Shown one piece after another: positions 34,832 through 44,375 of a stretch of 64,000 nucleotides of DNA. The first letter of the stretch is position 1; every line of letters starts with the position of its first letter. The notes beneath the pieces were generated by a model. It did no database searches and was not told the DNA's origin. It saw only the letters and a list, made by a program, of their open reading frames with translations. Source of the DNA: Colwellia sp. 12G3 (GTDB lineage: Bacteria; Pseudomonadota; Gammaproteobacteria; Enterobacterales; Alteromonadaceae). A program made the translations under genes and the position numbers. The stretch spans positions 101,063-165,062 of the forward strand of contig NZ_PJAQ01000006.1 in NCBI RefSeq assembly GCF_002836775.1, read 5' to 3'.

Positions 34832-36127
34832 TTAAGGGTTCGAACAATCAGCCAAAGAAAGGTATTTTATCCAGTAATTAATTAAAGTGACACCTTCTGT
34901 ATGGATAGTACTTCTGCCCAGTTCAGGCATACGATGTCGCTGTTCATTGGTACTCATTCTAAATAATAAGTACGATTTATCAGGACTTCCTGGGATAACA
35001 TCAGCAGGATAGTCTGCGTGACCACCAGCAACAGCTACCTTACAAACACCAAAACGTTGTGGATTTTCGGCATAGTCACGGTTGTATTCCACTTGTAAAC
35101 CACTACCGCCAGCAGGCCCTGCGTAGTTTTCTTCAGGAAGTGTTAATTCAGAACGATGACAATGAGCACAGTTAACATCAAGATAAGCTCTTGCTGTATC
35201 CATCACCTGTTCATGAGGTAGTGTCTCAATATCAAGATCATCGTTAAACAGATCTATTTTATCGACTGTGGATAGATCCGAAGGTAAACCAATTAATACC
35301 TGATTATCAGCCAAATATTGTAGTTGATTTGCCGTACTGTCATCGTAGACGTGGTCAATGTTAAGATTACGTGCCTTAGGACCAATAGGTTTAAATATTG
35401 GCTGTCGAGTATCATCCTGATCTTGAATTAACGGTACTACTGAATGACAACTGGTACAGGCAGAAGCTTTGGGTACTGAATAGCTAAAGTTTTTTACTTC
35501 ACCTTTGTGCGTTGTGGTCATATTCTCGATAATTTTACCGGTTATGGCAATCTTTGCATCTGAAGTGTCTGCCCAGTAATAAGGGCGAGCTACCCAACCA
35601 CTCTCTCGGTGGATCAATAACCTAGTTTCAATAATGAGTTCTTCACCATCGCGATTAGCGGTATCTACTGGCATGGTAAATGTTTTGACCAAAACACTAC
35701 CAACAGGAAAGTCGAGAACTTCATCCTGTGTATAATTAATTTGCTTTCCTTCTGGAATAAAAGCAAATCGATATTTTGACGCGTAATCAGTAAATAGTGG
35801 TACGGCGAGATTGAAAGCAACACCACCATTTGTTGGATTTTCAGTTGGATTCATACTGTCTTGAAATAAGTTGTAATCAGATAAGTTGCGACAAGTTTCT
35901 GTCATCAATGCATTCCAATTAACCCCTTCAGTTTCTATATCACAGTCGCCCTGAGTGTCGTTGGGGCCACCTGCATCAGTGTTTATAACATTAATAACAG
36001 CAGGGATCGTTTCAATAGGGTCTGGAATTTCATTACTTTCACCACCACCACAAGCAGACAGAAATAAGCCGGTGATACCAGCGAATAATAAATTACGTGA
36101 CTGCTGATATTTATTTATATTTATCAT
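34832..36127 (-). CDS. SO2930-family diheme c-type cytochrome lipoprotein
   Basis: 431 residues from ATG 36127; a GTG 12 bases upstream would add four residues. A lipobox LSAC (Cys about 26 in this numbering) follows a short hydrophobic segment, so it is an exported lipoprotein. Two heme attachment sites are CTSCH and CAHCH, about 96 residues apart. The middle part (FPVGSVLVKTFTMP, RPYYWA) and the end MPELGRSTIHTEGVTLINYWI match the HNE_0200/SO2930 family (TIGR03806). Members regularly sit beside a parallel beta-helix protein of TIGR03805, as here. The gene ends with a strong terminator. Electron donor and acceptor are unknown. Confidence 0.88.
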   Translation of the reverse strand: MININKYQQSRNLLFAGITGLFLSACGGGESNEIPDPIETIPAVINVINTDAGGPNDTQGDCDIETEGVNWNALMTETCRNLSDYNLFQDSMNPTENPTNGGVAFNLAVPLFTDYASKYRFAFIPEGKQINYTQDEVLDFPVGSVLVKTFTMPVDTANRDGEELIIETRLLIHRESGWVARPYYWADTSDAKIAITGKIIENMTTTHKGEVKNFSYSVPKASACTSCHSVVPLIQDQDDTRQPIFKPIGPKARNLNIDHVYDDSTANQLQYLADNQVLIGLPSDLSTVDKIDLFNDDLDIETLPHEQVMDTARAYLDVNCAHCHRSELTLPEENYAGPAGGSGLQVEYNRDYAENPQRFGVCKVAVAGGHADYPADVIPGSPDKSYLLFRMSTNEQRHRMPELGRSTIHTEGVTLINYWIKYLSLADCSNP

Positions 36128-36217
36128 AGTAATTACCACTTTATTTAAAGCTGGCGTTATGTTGTTTACGCCAGCTGGTTTTATATTTAGTGCTTAATGT
36201 TAACTAATTGCTTAGTG

Positions 36218-37816
36218 TTATAAAGCACAAGCCAGTGTGGCAATATCATCCCCATTACAGCCGTATTTTTTCCCTCTGAAAGTGACAACTGCAGGTGAAA
36301 GTCTCGGTTGCGTACAGTTAAGGAGATTGCTATTTCCTTGTACCTTATCAAAATCGAGAGTAGGTGTAGTAGGGTCGGTGGTGAAAACAACGCCGATATT
36401 TACATCAGCGAATTCTAGTGACGATGCAGCAGAGTTACTATCAATATTATCACTGGCACAAACAAGATCCTGAGCAGTATAAGGGTCGTAATTAACACCA
36501 TCGGCTAAAGCATCGGTTCCAACGATAGCGTTAAATCCGCCAATAAATCCTGAGTTAGCTAACGATTCACCTATACCACCATAAAGAATAGCTGGCATAG
36601 TTTGTCCTAACATCAAGGTATAACCAGCAACGATATCGGTAATCAAATCACCGCGTGGGTTAGCGCCAGATCGTGAAATACTGTTGTCGTGTATATTAAT
36701 ATTCTTAGTGAGTGGTGACCAACCATTGGCCATAGTTGCACCATAGGTAGTCGGGTAAGAAGCAACATCATCATTGGCTAAGAAATAGCTAGCGACTTCA
36801 ATAGAGGAGGTTTCATTGTTAGTGAACTTATTATTGTAAATTTCGACATCACTGACTGAAAATATTAATGTACCCGTGCCTGGCGGTACGATGCCAACGG
36901 CGCCTGAACCAACATTTTCTGCATTGTTAGCGATAACATCATTATGAAAAATACGAATATTACCGCCATATGCTTGAGTCAAACCAGGCAGGTCAAAGGC
37001 AAGAATACCGCCAGTATTTCCTATCGCAACATTGTCATAAACATCAGCCATGGTAGAGTTTTCAATTTCGATTCCCGCAACATTATTTTTTGCTACATTA
37101 TCTCGAATAACGATATTATTAGATTGACCGACATAAATTCCAGCATCGGCTGAACCATAAGCATAATTGTGCTCAATAATAACGTTTTGGCTTTGCAGCG
37201 GATAAAGACCATAGGCGCCATTATTTTCTTCTAGTGCCCCATTCCATACAGTGCCGGTATAAGCAATGTAAACACCATTAGCACTGACTACCTTAATGCC
37301 ATTTTTATTTGCCTCGAGCACACTAAAATCTCTAATCGATATGTCAACACCACCTTCGAATCGAATGGCATCATCACCTGTTGAATCAGTAAAATCTAAG
37401 ATTGTTTCATTGATCCCGTAACCGGTTAGGGTAAAGTTTTCTGTTGCTGCAATCGCGATGGTTTCAGATACTATGAAATTTCCTTGAGGCAGTACAACAG
37501 TTGAGCCTGCGGGTACTTCAAATAAGGCCAGCACTAGCTCATCTGTTATATCCTCGCCGTCTACAGCATAGGGTTGTACAAAAATAGCGTCGGCTGGAAA
37601 GGCGAATCCAGAGCTGGTAACCATAGATGCATCTGTAGTTCCATCGGCACCATCTGCCCCGACTGTGCCTGCTGCCCCATTTATGCCATCGATACCGTTT
37701 GCACCATTAACTCCATCGTCGCCACCGCATCCTGCTAGTGTCATACTTGCTAAAATAGCGGAGAAAACCAAAGATTTCTTCCAATGCTTTTTGTCAATAA
37801 TGCAGTTATTAATCAT
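36218..37816 (-). CDS. Parallel beta-helix lipoprotein (TIGR03805-type) with collagen-like stretch
   Basis: 532 residues. The lipobox LAGC has Cys30. Residues 34-60 are Gly-X-Y-like (GVNGANGIDGINGAAG). From about 110 a right-handed beta-helix is visible with NVIIEHNYAYGSADAGIYVGQ, NIVIRDNVAKNNVAGIEIEN and VYDNVAIGNTGGI rungs. The family is the usual partner of the SO2930-type cytochrome that follows it by about 90 bases, so the two are expected to be one operon at the cell surface. No polysaccharide-lyase catalytic residues can be assigned, and binding rather than cleavage is possible. Confidence 0.87.
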   Translation of the reverse strand: MINNCIIDKKHWKKSLVFSAILASMTLAGCGGDDGVNGANGIDGINGAAGTVGADGADGTTDASMVTSSGFAFPADAIFVQPYAVDGEDITDELVLALFEVPAGSTVVLPQGNFIVSETIAIAATENFTLTGYGINETILDFTDSTGDDAIRFEGGVDISIRDFSVLEANKNGIKVVSANGVYIAYTGTVWNGALEENNGAYGLYPLQSQNVIIEHNYAYGSADAGIYVGQSNNIVIRDNVAKNNVAGIEIENSTMADVYDNVAIGNTGGILAFDLPGLTQAYGGNIRIFHNDVIANNAENVGSGAVGIVPPGTGTLIFSVSDVEIYNNKFTNNETSSIEVASYFLANDDVASYPTTYGATMANGWSPLTKNINIHDNSISRSGANPRGDLITDIVAGYTLMLGQTMPAILYGGIGESLANSGFIGGFNAIVGTDALADGVNYDPYTAQDLVCASDNIDSNSAASSLEFADVNIGVVFTTDPTTPTLDFDKVQGNSNLLNCTQPRLSPAVVTFRGKKYGCNGDDIATLACAL

Positions 37817-38060
37817 AGTATTATCTCTATTATTATTATGAATTTATGTTCTTATTTTTGGGATTAAATAAACATAGAACAGACCAAAAAAAATCAGAGC
37901 AGGATGGGGTTATATCCTTGTCCTTCTCCATTATTTCTGTTGATTCAAATCCTATTTACAACTTAATTGCAATCACAATAGCCCTAATGCTATACTTTTT
38001 AAATGACTAACTATTACAATATTATGATTGTTACTTACTTGTAACAACAAAGGATAATGA

Positions 38061-39077
38061 ATGAAGTTGGGTGATATTTCGGTTTCATATCTCGAGATTA
38101 TTGCTAAGACGATGGCACGATTAGATTTTGATGTGTCAGATATTTTCACGCAATATTTATTAAGCCCTGTAGTTATTGCATCCCCCGATGCACGCATCAG
38201 TATTCCCAAGCTTATGCATATTGGTCATGCCTGCATTCGCCTAACAGGGATTCCTTGGCTGGGGCTAGAAATGGGGCGGATGACTGCACCAACCAATTTA
38301 GGCATGTCTGGATTAATAGCTATATCCGCACATGATCTTAGGCAAGCATGTAGCGCGATTGCCGACTACGAAGTATTAAGTAGTTTTAACGTGCGTGGTC
38401 AATCGAAATTTTACCTCGATCAAGGCGAAGGCCTCAACGATGGCATACTCGAATTTTATTCGCTCAGTCCCTACAATGAATATAACTACTTTGTGGTCGA
38501 TTCGGTGCTGTCGGGCTGGATGTATATTATTGCCAGCCTCGTAGGTTCTAATAGTGCGGTAAAAAAGGTTTGTTTTGAATTCCCAGAACCGATTTACAGT
38601 TATAAATATTGCGAGTTTTTTGATTGTGAGGTGTTGTTTAATCAGCCCGCTAACAAATTAGTGATCAATGGGGATTGGCTTAACCGGACTTGCCTCAATA
38701 GCTGTCAGTCAGTTTACCAGTTGCTCAAACGTCAGGCTGATAGTGAACTTGCTAATGTGCAGCTGGGACTAAGCTTTACAGAAAAAGTGACTCGGGCAAT
38801 CACACCTTTACTCAACAAATCAATTCCTACTCTCGACCAGGTAGCTGAACAGCTCAATGTTGCCCCCTGGACTATACGTCGTAAATTAATTGACGAAGGG
38901 GGAAGTTTTCAAAAATTACTAAATGAGACGCGACGCGACTTGGCAATAAGTTACATGAGTAGAACTAAGTTATCGCTAGGAGAAATCACCTATTTGTTGG
39001 GTTTTGGTTCTCCAACCGCGTTCCAACACGCATTTAAACGCTGGACAGGAAAAGCGCCTGGAAGTTATAGACGCTAA
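38061..39077 (+). CDS. AraC-family regulator with OruR-type N-terminal domain
   Basis: 338 residues. An Arabinose_bd-type domain (PF12625) at about 15-210, with GLEMGRMTAPTNLGMSGLIAISAHDLRQA and FEFPEPIYSYKYCEFFDCEVLFNQPAN, and a C-terminal AraC HTH (LDQVAEQLNVAPWTIRRKL, LSLGEITYLLGFGSPTAFQHAFKRWTGKAPGSYRR). It lies between the diverging beta-helix/cytochrome operon and a convergent TonB receptor, so it probably controls one or both. OruR-type members respond to amino-acid or lipid catabolites. Confidence 0.9.
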   Translation: MKLGDISVSYLEIIAKTMARLDFDVSDIFTQYLLSPVVIASPDARISIPKLMHIGHACIRLTGIPWLGLEMGRMTAPTNLGMSGLIAISAHDLRQACSAIADYEVLSSFNVRGQSKFYLDQGEGLNDGILEFYSLSPYNEYNYFVVDSVLSGWMYIIASLVGSNSAVKKVCFEFPEPIYSYKYCEFFDCEVLFNQPANKLVINGDWLNRTCLNSCQSVYQLLKRQADSELANVQLGLSFTEKVTRAITPLLNKSIPTLDQVAEQLNVAPWTIRRKLIDEGGSFQKLLNETRRDLAISYMSRTKLSLGEITYLLGFGSPTAFQHAFKRWTGKAPGSYRR

Positions 39078-39089
39078 TATATGGGATAG

Positions 39090-41051
39090 TTATTTAAAAC
39101 TCCAGCGTAGACCTACTTCTATTTCTCTTCCTGTGCCAGGCACACCGTAAAAGTTGTTAGCATTTTGAATAGCAGGTGTGGTGTACTCTTTGTCGGTGAT
39201 ATTACGTAAGTTACTATACAGCTGAAATTCTGGGTTGATTTGGTAATGGATATGCGCATTGAACAAGCTGTAACCACCCCAGTCTTTATAGCCCTCTACC
39301 GTAGTGTTAGAGTCACGACGGCTACCGTGGTAACGACCACTTAAACTGGCGGTAACTTGTTGAGCCTCGTAGATAAGACTTACACCCAACAATTCTTCTG
39401 CATCGTTATTATTTACCAGTGGTGATTTAAATAAGTGGCTGAGATCAGCGCGCAACTGCCAATCGACTAAAAAAAACCACTGCCACTCCACTTCGACTCC
39501 ATTCATGTATTGTGTTTTACCATTAACAAAGGTACTGGGTCCCACTGTATTGTAATATTCCACTGCGTCGATAATTTCAGTATTAAACAAACTGACACTG
39601 CTGTAATACTGGGTTCCTGTTTGAGACCAAACTAGCTCAAATGTTTTGGATATTTCAGGGGTTAAATTTGGATTACCGAGCTGCACGGCATTGTTTTTAA
39701 TGCTTAACTCATTGCGCGAGGGCGCGCGAAACGCTTCACCATACAACAGTTTTAAACTATTGTTGGCATCAGCCTGCCAGATCAAGCCTAAGCGCGGGCT
39801 GACATGGCCTTCCACGTCTGAATAACTATCTTTGCGTACGCCTAGGATATAGGTCAAGTCTTGAGACAGTTCATCTTGCCACTGCATGTACCAAGCGTTC
39901 ACCCGTCGAGTCTCGGTACTGAAAGCTTCCACAGGAGGATTGGACGGGGCAGGAAAAAATTGTAAGCTCAAATCAACCTGGTCCATGCTGTTACGTGTGT
40001 GATCAAAACCGAGTAAGGCACTTGCGCTGCCCTGATGCCACAGCAGTTGATTATCAATGCCGCTATCATTGCCCTTGATGGACGCATGCACCAAAACCAA
40101 TGGCTCTTTGGCCGCCAAATATTGGGACGGCTGGTAAAGGTAAGGCGAATTATAAAGCCGGCTACTTAATTCCCAGTTTTCATTGAATACATGCTGGTAA
40201 TGCAAGGAAAAAAAATGGCTGTTGCTTTCAAACCTATTGAAGGTATCGCTGGCAATACCCGCAAAATAACCACCATCCGTGGATTGCTTCACTAAACGGA
40301 CTTGTAAGCCCAAGCCACCGCCAACATCATCACTCCAGTGGCCACGCCAATAAAGACTCTGTTGTTCTATTTTTTGCTGGCTGTTAATAAAGCTGGCCGT
40401 AACCGGATCATAAATACTGCGATCCTCGCCGTCGATGGTATGTGATTCAACCGATAGATTACTGTCAAAGTTGCCGATCTCTGCACTGATATTCATACTG
40501 GCTTGTCGTTGCCCAAAGCTGCCAGCACTGACATCAGCTTCATTTAGACCACTAGCAGTTATCACATTAACTACCCCAAGAAATGCATTAGCACCATAAA
40601 TCGCCGATCCTGGGCCACGTAAAAACTCCACCCTTTCAACATTTTTCATTGACACAGTTAACTCAGTAACACCAACACTACCAAACAAGTCATGATTAAG
40701 GCGTATGCCATCAAGTAATACCAAAACTTCGCGCGAATTAGCGGCTAGACGACGACTTCGGCTTGAGTAAGACTGAGAATTACCATCGGAGTTATAATTT
40801 TGATAACCCGGCACATGACTCATCAATGCTTCCAACGTGCTGACACCGAGTTGTTGAATTTGCTTACGGGTGAAGACTGTTATTGAAGCGGGCACGGTTT
40901 GCAGCGTTTGATCGGATAGGGTTGCAGAGGTTACGTTTATCTCCATCAACTCCTCCAGTGACATGGAAAATAACTGGTCAGTTACCTGATCGGCACCATA
41001 GAGCATGGGTGATATTAGTAAACCTGCGCTGAAGAGGTAGTGTAATCGCAA
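39090..41051 (-). CDS. TonB-dependent outer-membrane receptor
   Basis: 653 residues. Signal peptide MRLHYLFSAGLLISPMLYG, plug domain at about 40-165 (SITVFTRKQIQQLGVSTLEALMSHVPGYQ, LDGIRLNHDLFG, VERVEFLRGPGSAIYGANAFLGVVNVIT), then a beta-barrel ending GREIEVGLRWSFK. It is convergent with the AraC gene, with only 12 bases between stops. The position next to the beta-helix/cytochrome locus suggests uptake of the same substrate. The substrate is unknown. Confidence 0.93.
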   Translation of the reverse strand: MRLHYLFSAGLLISPMLYGADQVTDQLFSMSLEELMEINVTSATLSDQTLQTVPASITVFTRKQIQQLGVSTLEALMSHVPGYQNYNSDGNSQSYSSRSRRLAANSREVLVLLDGIRLNHDLFGSVGVTELTVSMKNVERVEFLRGPGSAIYGANAFLGVVNVITASGLNEADVSAGSFGQRQASMNISAEIGNFDSNLSVESHTIDGEDRSIYDPVTASFINSQQKIEQQSLYWRGHWSDDVGGGLGLQVRLVKQSTDGGYFAGIASDTFNRFESNSHFFSLHYQHVFNENWELSSRLYNSPYLYQPSQYLAAKEPLVLVHASIKGNDSGIDNQLLWHQGSASALLGFDHTRNSMDQVDLSLQFFPAPSNPPVEAFSTETRRVNAWYMQWQDELSQDLTYILGVRKDSYSDVEGHVSPRLGLIWQADANNSLKLLYGEAFRAPSRNELSIKNNAVQLGNPNLTPEISKTFELVWSQTGTQYYSSVSLFNTEIIDAVEYYNTVGPSTFVNGKTQYMNGVEVEWQWFFLVDWQLRADLSHLFKSPLVNNNDAEELLGVSLIYEAQQVTASLSGRYHGSRRDSNTTVEGYKDWGGYSLFNAHIHYQINPEFQLYSNLRNITDKEYTTPAIQNANNFYGVPGTGREIEVGLRWSFK

Positions 41052-41345
41052 AGGAGTTCACTCTATGTTGTTCCATGTACCATGAGTATAGATGAGTCTT
41101 TGGCGTTTGGAGCGAAGGTAAACCTATGCATAAGTTAGCAATAAAAATCAGATATTAATGTTATGTGTTGATGATGTCCCATCAACACATGAAACAAGCC
41201 TAAAAGACTTGTTTAAGTCCCTTTGATATTTGTCTGTTGTTGCTGCAAGCGGTTTTCCAGTGAGTATTTTATTAAAAATTGTAGACCCTCAATATGTATA
41301 AGGTTTTTCAATATCATTCTATTTTTCTTTTACTCGTATAATGGC

Positions 41346-42848
41346 TTAACATGACTTTATAACGGTACATGCTTCACTTGCAGGTTTGTCTTGAGTATCT
41401 ACACTGATGAGTTTTTTAATTTTGAAACCAATAAACCCATAAATTATGGCTAATATAGGATTGATCAAATTAAAGAAACAATAAAAGATATAATCTAAAG
41501 GATTCACTAACAAGACACTGTACATATAGGCACCACAGGTATTCCATGGAATTAATGGTGAAGTGATGGTACCGGCATCTTCCAACGTGCGGCTTAACAC
41601 CACTGGATGTAATCCTCTGCGCTGATATTCTTCTTTATACATTCGTCCCGGCATAACAATTGCCATATATTGATCCGCAGTAACTAAATTAGTACCGATA
41701 CAAGTTACCACTGTACTGGCAATTAAACTTCCCGTCGTTTTTGCAGCTTTTAATATCACATCTAGAAATTTTCTCAGCATACCCAAATGTTCAAGTACCG
41801 AGCCAAAACTTAATGCACAGATAATTAACCACACGGTATTAAGCATACTCGACATGCCGCCACCACTCAGTAGAGCATTGAGCTTTAAATCGCCGGTAGC
41901 AATAGCAACGCCATCAAACAAAGTAGTCCAAACCACGGTTAAGTTAGCTAAGAATACTGAATCAGTATTCTTAGCTAAATTAAGAATAAGCTCTTGCTGA
42001 AAAATCATTGCGCAGATGGCACCCACGATAGCGCCTATTGAAACCGCAGGAAAAGCTGGAACCTTCCTTATCGCCAGAGTCAACAAGACGAATAATGGTA
42101 TTAAGTTAACAGGACTGATGGAGAAATTTTTGGCCAATTGTTCGTTTAATTCAGTAATTGCTTGGCTCGATACCGTTGCTGATTCTGAAAAACCAAGCAG
42201 TAAAAATAAAATTAAAGCGATCGAAATAGATGGGATTGTAGTCCAAAGCATGTAGCGAATATGGGCAAAAAGTTCACTTCCGGCAATTGCAGGTGCTAAA
42301 TTTGTTGTTTCAGACAATGGTGATATTTTATCGCCAAAGTAGGCACCTGAAATGACCGCACCTGCGGCTATTTCTGGAGATAACCCTAAGCCCTGAGCAA
42401 TTCCCAGTAAGGCAACACCGATCGTGGCCGCTGTTGTCCAAGAACTACCAATACTCATCGCGACAATACCGCAAATTATGCAGGTGGCCGCATAAAACCA
42501 CTCGGGCGATAGGATCTGTAATCCATAATAAATCATGGTGGGTACAGTACCCGACAGCAGCCATGTACCAATTAAAGAGCCAACGGCAAGAAGAATTAAT
42601 ATTGCACCGAGCGAAAGAGAGATACCATGAACAATCGCTTTTTCAATTGAATGCCAGGTAAAGCCATTCTTTAAACCAATAACGATGGCTAGACCCATAC
42701 TAAGTAACAACGCTATTTGATTAGGTCCATAAGATGAATTGTCACCAAAAGTACTTACCGAAGCGGTAAGTAATACAATCAATAAAATGACGGGAATTGT
42801 AGCGTCGAGCATAGTGGGTAACTTTGTTTCATTGAGATTTTTCATCAT
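41346..42848 (-). CDS. NhaC-family Na+/H+ (or cation/solute) antiporter
   Basis: 500 residues, about 12 TM helices. Family features: GTWLLSGTVPTMIYYGL, IGSSWTTAATIGVALLGIAQGLG, ISGAYFGDKISPLSETTNLAPAIAG and TSPLIPWNTCGAYMYSVLLV. These are NhaC hallmarks. NhaC-type carriers exchange Na+ for H+, and some swap carboxylates such as malate and lactate. It is divergent from a LysR gene at 43255 that may control it along with the downstream dehydrogenase/YfcC set. It may maintain the sodium gradient used for uptake. Confidence 0.88.
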   Translation of the reverse strand: MMKNLNETKLPTMLDATIPVILLIVLLTASVSTFGDNSSYGPNQIALLLSMGLAIVIGLKNGFTWHSIEKAIVHGISLSLGAILILLAVGSLIGTWLLSGTVPTMIYYGLQILSPEWFYAATCIICGIVAMSIGSSWTTAATIGVALLGIAQGLGLSPEIAAGAVISGAYFGDKISPLSETTNLAPAIAGSELFAHIRYMLWTTIPSISIALILFLLLGFSESATVSSQAITELNEQLAKNFSISPVNLIPLFVLLTLAIRKVPAFPAVSIGAIVGAICAMIFQQELILNLAKNTDSVFLANLTVVWTTLFDGVAIATGDLKLNALLSGGGMSSMLNTVWLIICALSFGSVLEHLGMLRKFLDVILKAAKTTGSLIASTVVTCIGTNLVTADQYMAIVMPGRMYKEEYQRRGLHPVVLSRTLEDAGTITSPLIPWNTCGAYMYSVLLVNPLDYIFYCFFNLINPILAIIYGFIGFKIKKLISVDTQDKPASEACTVIKSC

Positions 42849-43254
42849 TTTTTTATACCTAAACAGGCTCTTTAACTACAAGATTGTGGCTAAACATGCA
42901 GGTAATTTAGTTTCAGTGCAAGTGAAAATTATTTCGTTTGATAGGGATTTATCATAACTTAATTATCAATTGTGGATAGTTATGCATATTAATTGTTTAA
43001 CCATAATTTTCGTAATCAATCGCTAGCCACTTATTCGCATGGATATCAGTAACAATGGTGCTTTCAGCTTAACTGACAAACTACCCATATGATAAAAGTG
43101 AAAATATTTTTGCTCTGATTGTCATTGATAATACTCTGCGGTTAAATACATTCTTTACTCGATATGGACTATAGACTTCGGTATTTTTTGGCTATTGTAA
43201 TGCTTAATTAATTTTGCAATATTAAGCTTCCACAATTTAGCGGATTATCTAAGT
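42849..43254. other. 406-bp divergent regulatory region (NhaC gene and LysR gene)
   Basis: AT-rich spacer between two divergent genes. It is expected to carry LysR sites, but I cannot single out a T-N11-A site with confidence. No ORF is present. Confidence 0.4.
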
Positions 43255-44163
43255 ATGCAATTTCAACAACTTAATGCATTTAAAGCGGTTTATGAATTAG
43301 GAACAGTGACTGCGGCTGCCGATTATATTCATATCACTCAGCCAGCAGTTAGCCGTTTAATCGCTAGCTTAGAGAGAAATATAGGCTTTGAGCTTTTTCA
43401 ACGAGTAAAAGGTCGCTTATTACCTTCAGAAAAAGGCAAAGCTTTTTATATCGAAGTATCAAAAGCTTATGGTGCTCTCGAATCACTTTCTGACAGTGCT
43501 TCAGATATTAAAAATAGCAGCTTTGGCAGCCTCCATATTGCTGCATTCCCAATGTTATCGAGTAATTTTTTACCTAAACTTTTAGGTAAATTTCTTTCAA
43601 ATAATAAAAATTTACATTCTTCATTAAAAACTTACCGCTCTGAAGAAGTGCTAAGACGAACAGCATTACAGTCATGTGATATCGGCTTTGCTTTGTTACC
43701 TGAAATCACTGAAGGAGTAACAAGTATTAAAGTTGAATGCAATTGTGTGTGTATTTTACCCCAAGATAGCCCACTTGCTGCACACTCTGTTATTACACCT
43801 AGCGATCTTGAAGGGCATGCGATTATTAGTTGCGAAAAAGATCATACTCAGCAACAGGTCGATAAAGCGTTTAAAAAAGCTAAGATAAAACGTAATGAAG
43901 TTGCCGAGGTGTCGTTAGCGATAGCCATAGTCAGTTTAGTGTCTGAGGGCGTTGGTGCTTCAATTGTTGACCCTTTCTCTGCAAAATATACAACAAGTAA
44001 TAGTGCCGGTATATTGATTAAAGAATTTGAACCTTCAATACCTTTTAGATTTTTTATCTTATTGCCCTCATTACGAGCAACATCTGAAATTGTTGACCAA
44101 TTTATTGAGCTTTTCTTTCAAGAAGCTAAAAATTCCGGCATTGAACTAATACGCTCAAAATAA
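43255..44163 (+). CDS. LysR-family regulator (NocR/OccR-like context)
   Basis: 302 residues. The HTH (MQFQQLNAFKAVYELGTVTAAADYIHITQPAVSRLIASLE) and its opening MQFQQLNAFKAV match amino-acid/opine-type LysR proteins. The effector domain begins SFGSLHIAAFPMLSSNFLPKLL. Divergent from the NhaC gene and 212 bases upstream of an opine-dehydrogenase-family gene and a YfcC carrier, it is the probable local regulator. The name is from context; the effector is not known. Confidence 0.88.
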   Translation: MQFQQLNAFKAVYELGTVTAAADYIHITQPAVSRLIASLERNIGFELFQRVKGRLLPSEKGKAFYIEVSKAYGALESLSDSASDIKNSSFGSLHIAAFPMLSSNFLPKLLGKFLSNNKNLHSSLKTYRSEEVLRRTALQSCDIGFALLPEITEGVTSIKVECNCVCILPQDSPLAAHSVITPSDLEGHAIISCEKDHTQQQVDKAFKKAKIKRNEVAEVSLAIAIVSLVSEGVGASIVDPFSAKYTTSNSAGILIKEFEPSIPFRFFILLPSLRATSEIVDQFIELFFQEAKNSGIELIRSK

Positions 44164-44375
44164 CAAAAAAACAGCCACGATATAATAAATAAGCATTTAC
44201 CATTTTTTACCGTCAAACACACATATTCATACTCACTTGTTTATTAACAATTAAATATTACAACGCAAGGCGTCATATAACATTTAAACATAGGTCTTGT
44301 TTGTACAAGCATTAGACAACTTTGTCTCTGCTCATTAAAGTTTAAATCATCATTATACTAATTTGATTAAATAAA

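Noticed and set aside
34653..34847. 64-codon minus-strand frame
   Set aside because: It runs across the terminator at 34769-34803, overlaps the end of the diheme cytochrome gene and has no ribosome site.
36187..36390. 67-codon frame at the end of the beta-helix gene
   Set aside because: Out-of-frame shadow with no ribosome site.
42434..42661. 75-codon plus-strand frame in the NhaC gene
   Set aside because: Antisense shadow; the NhaC frame carries the family motifs.
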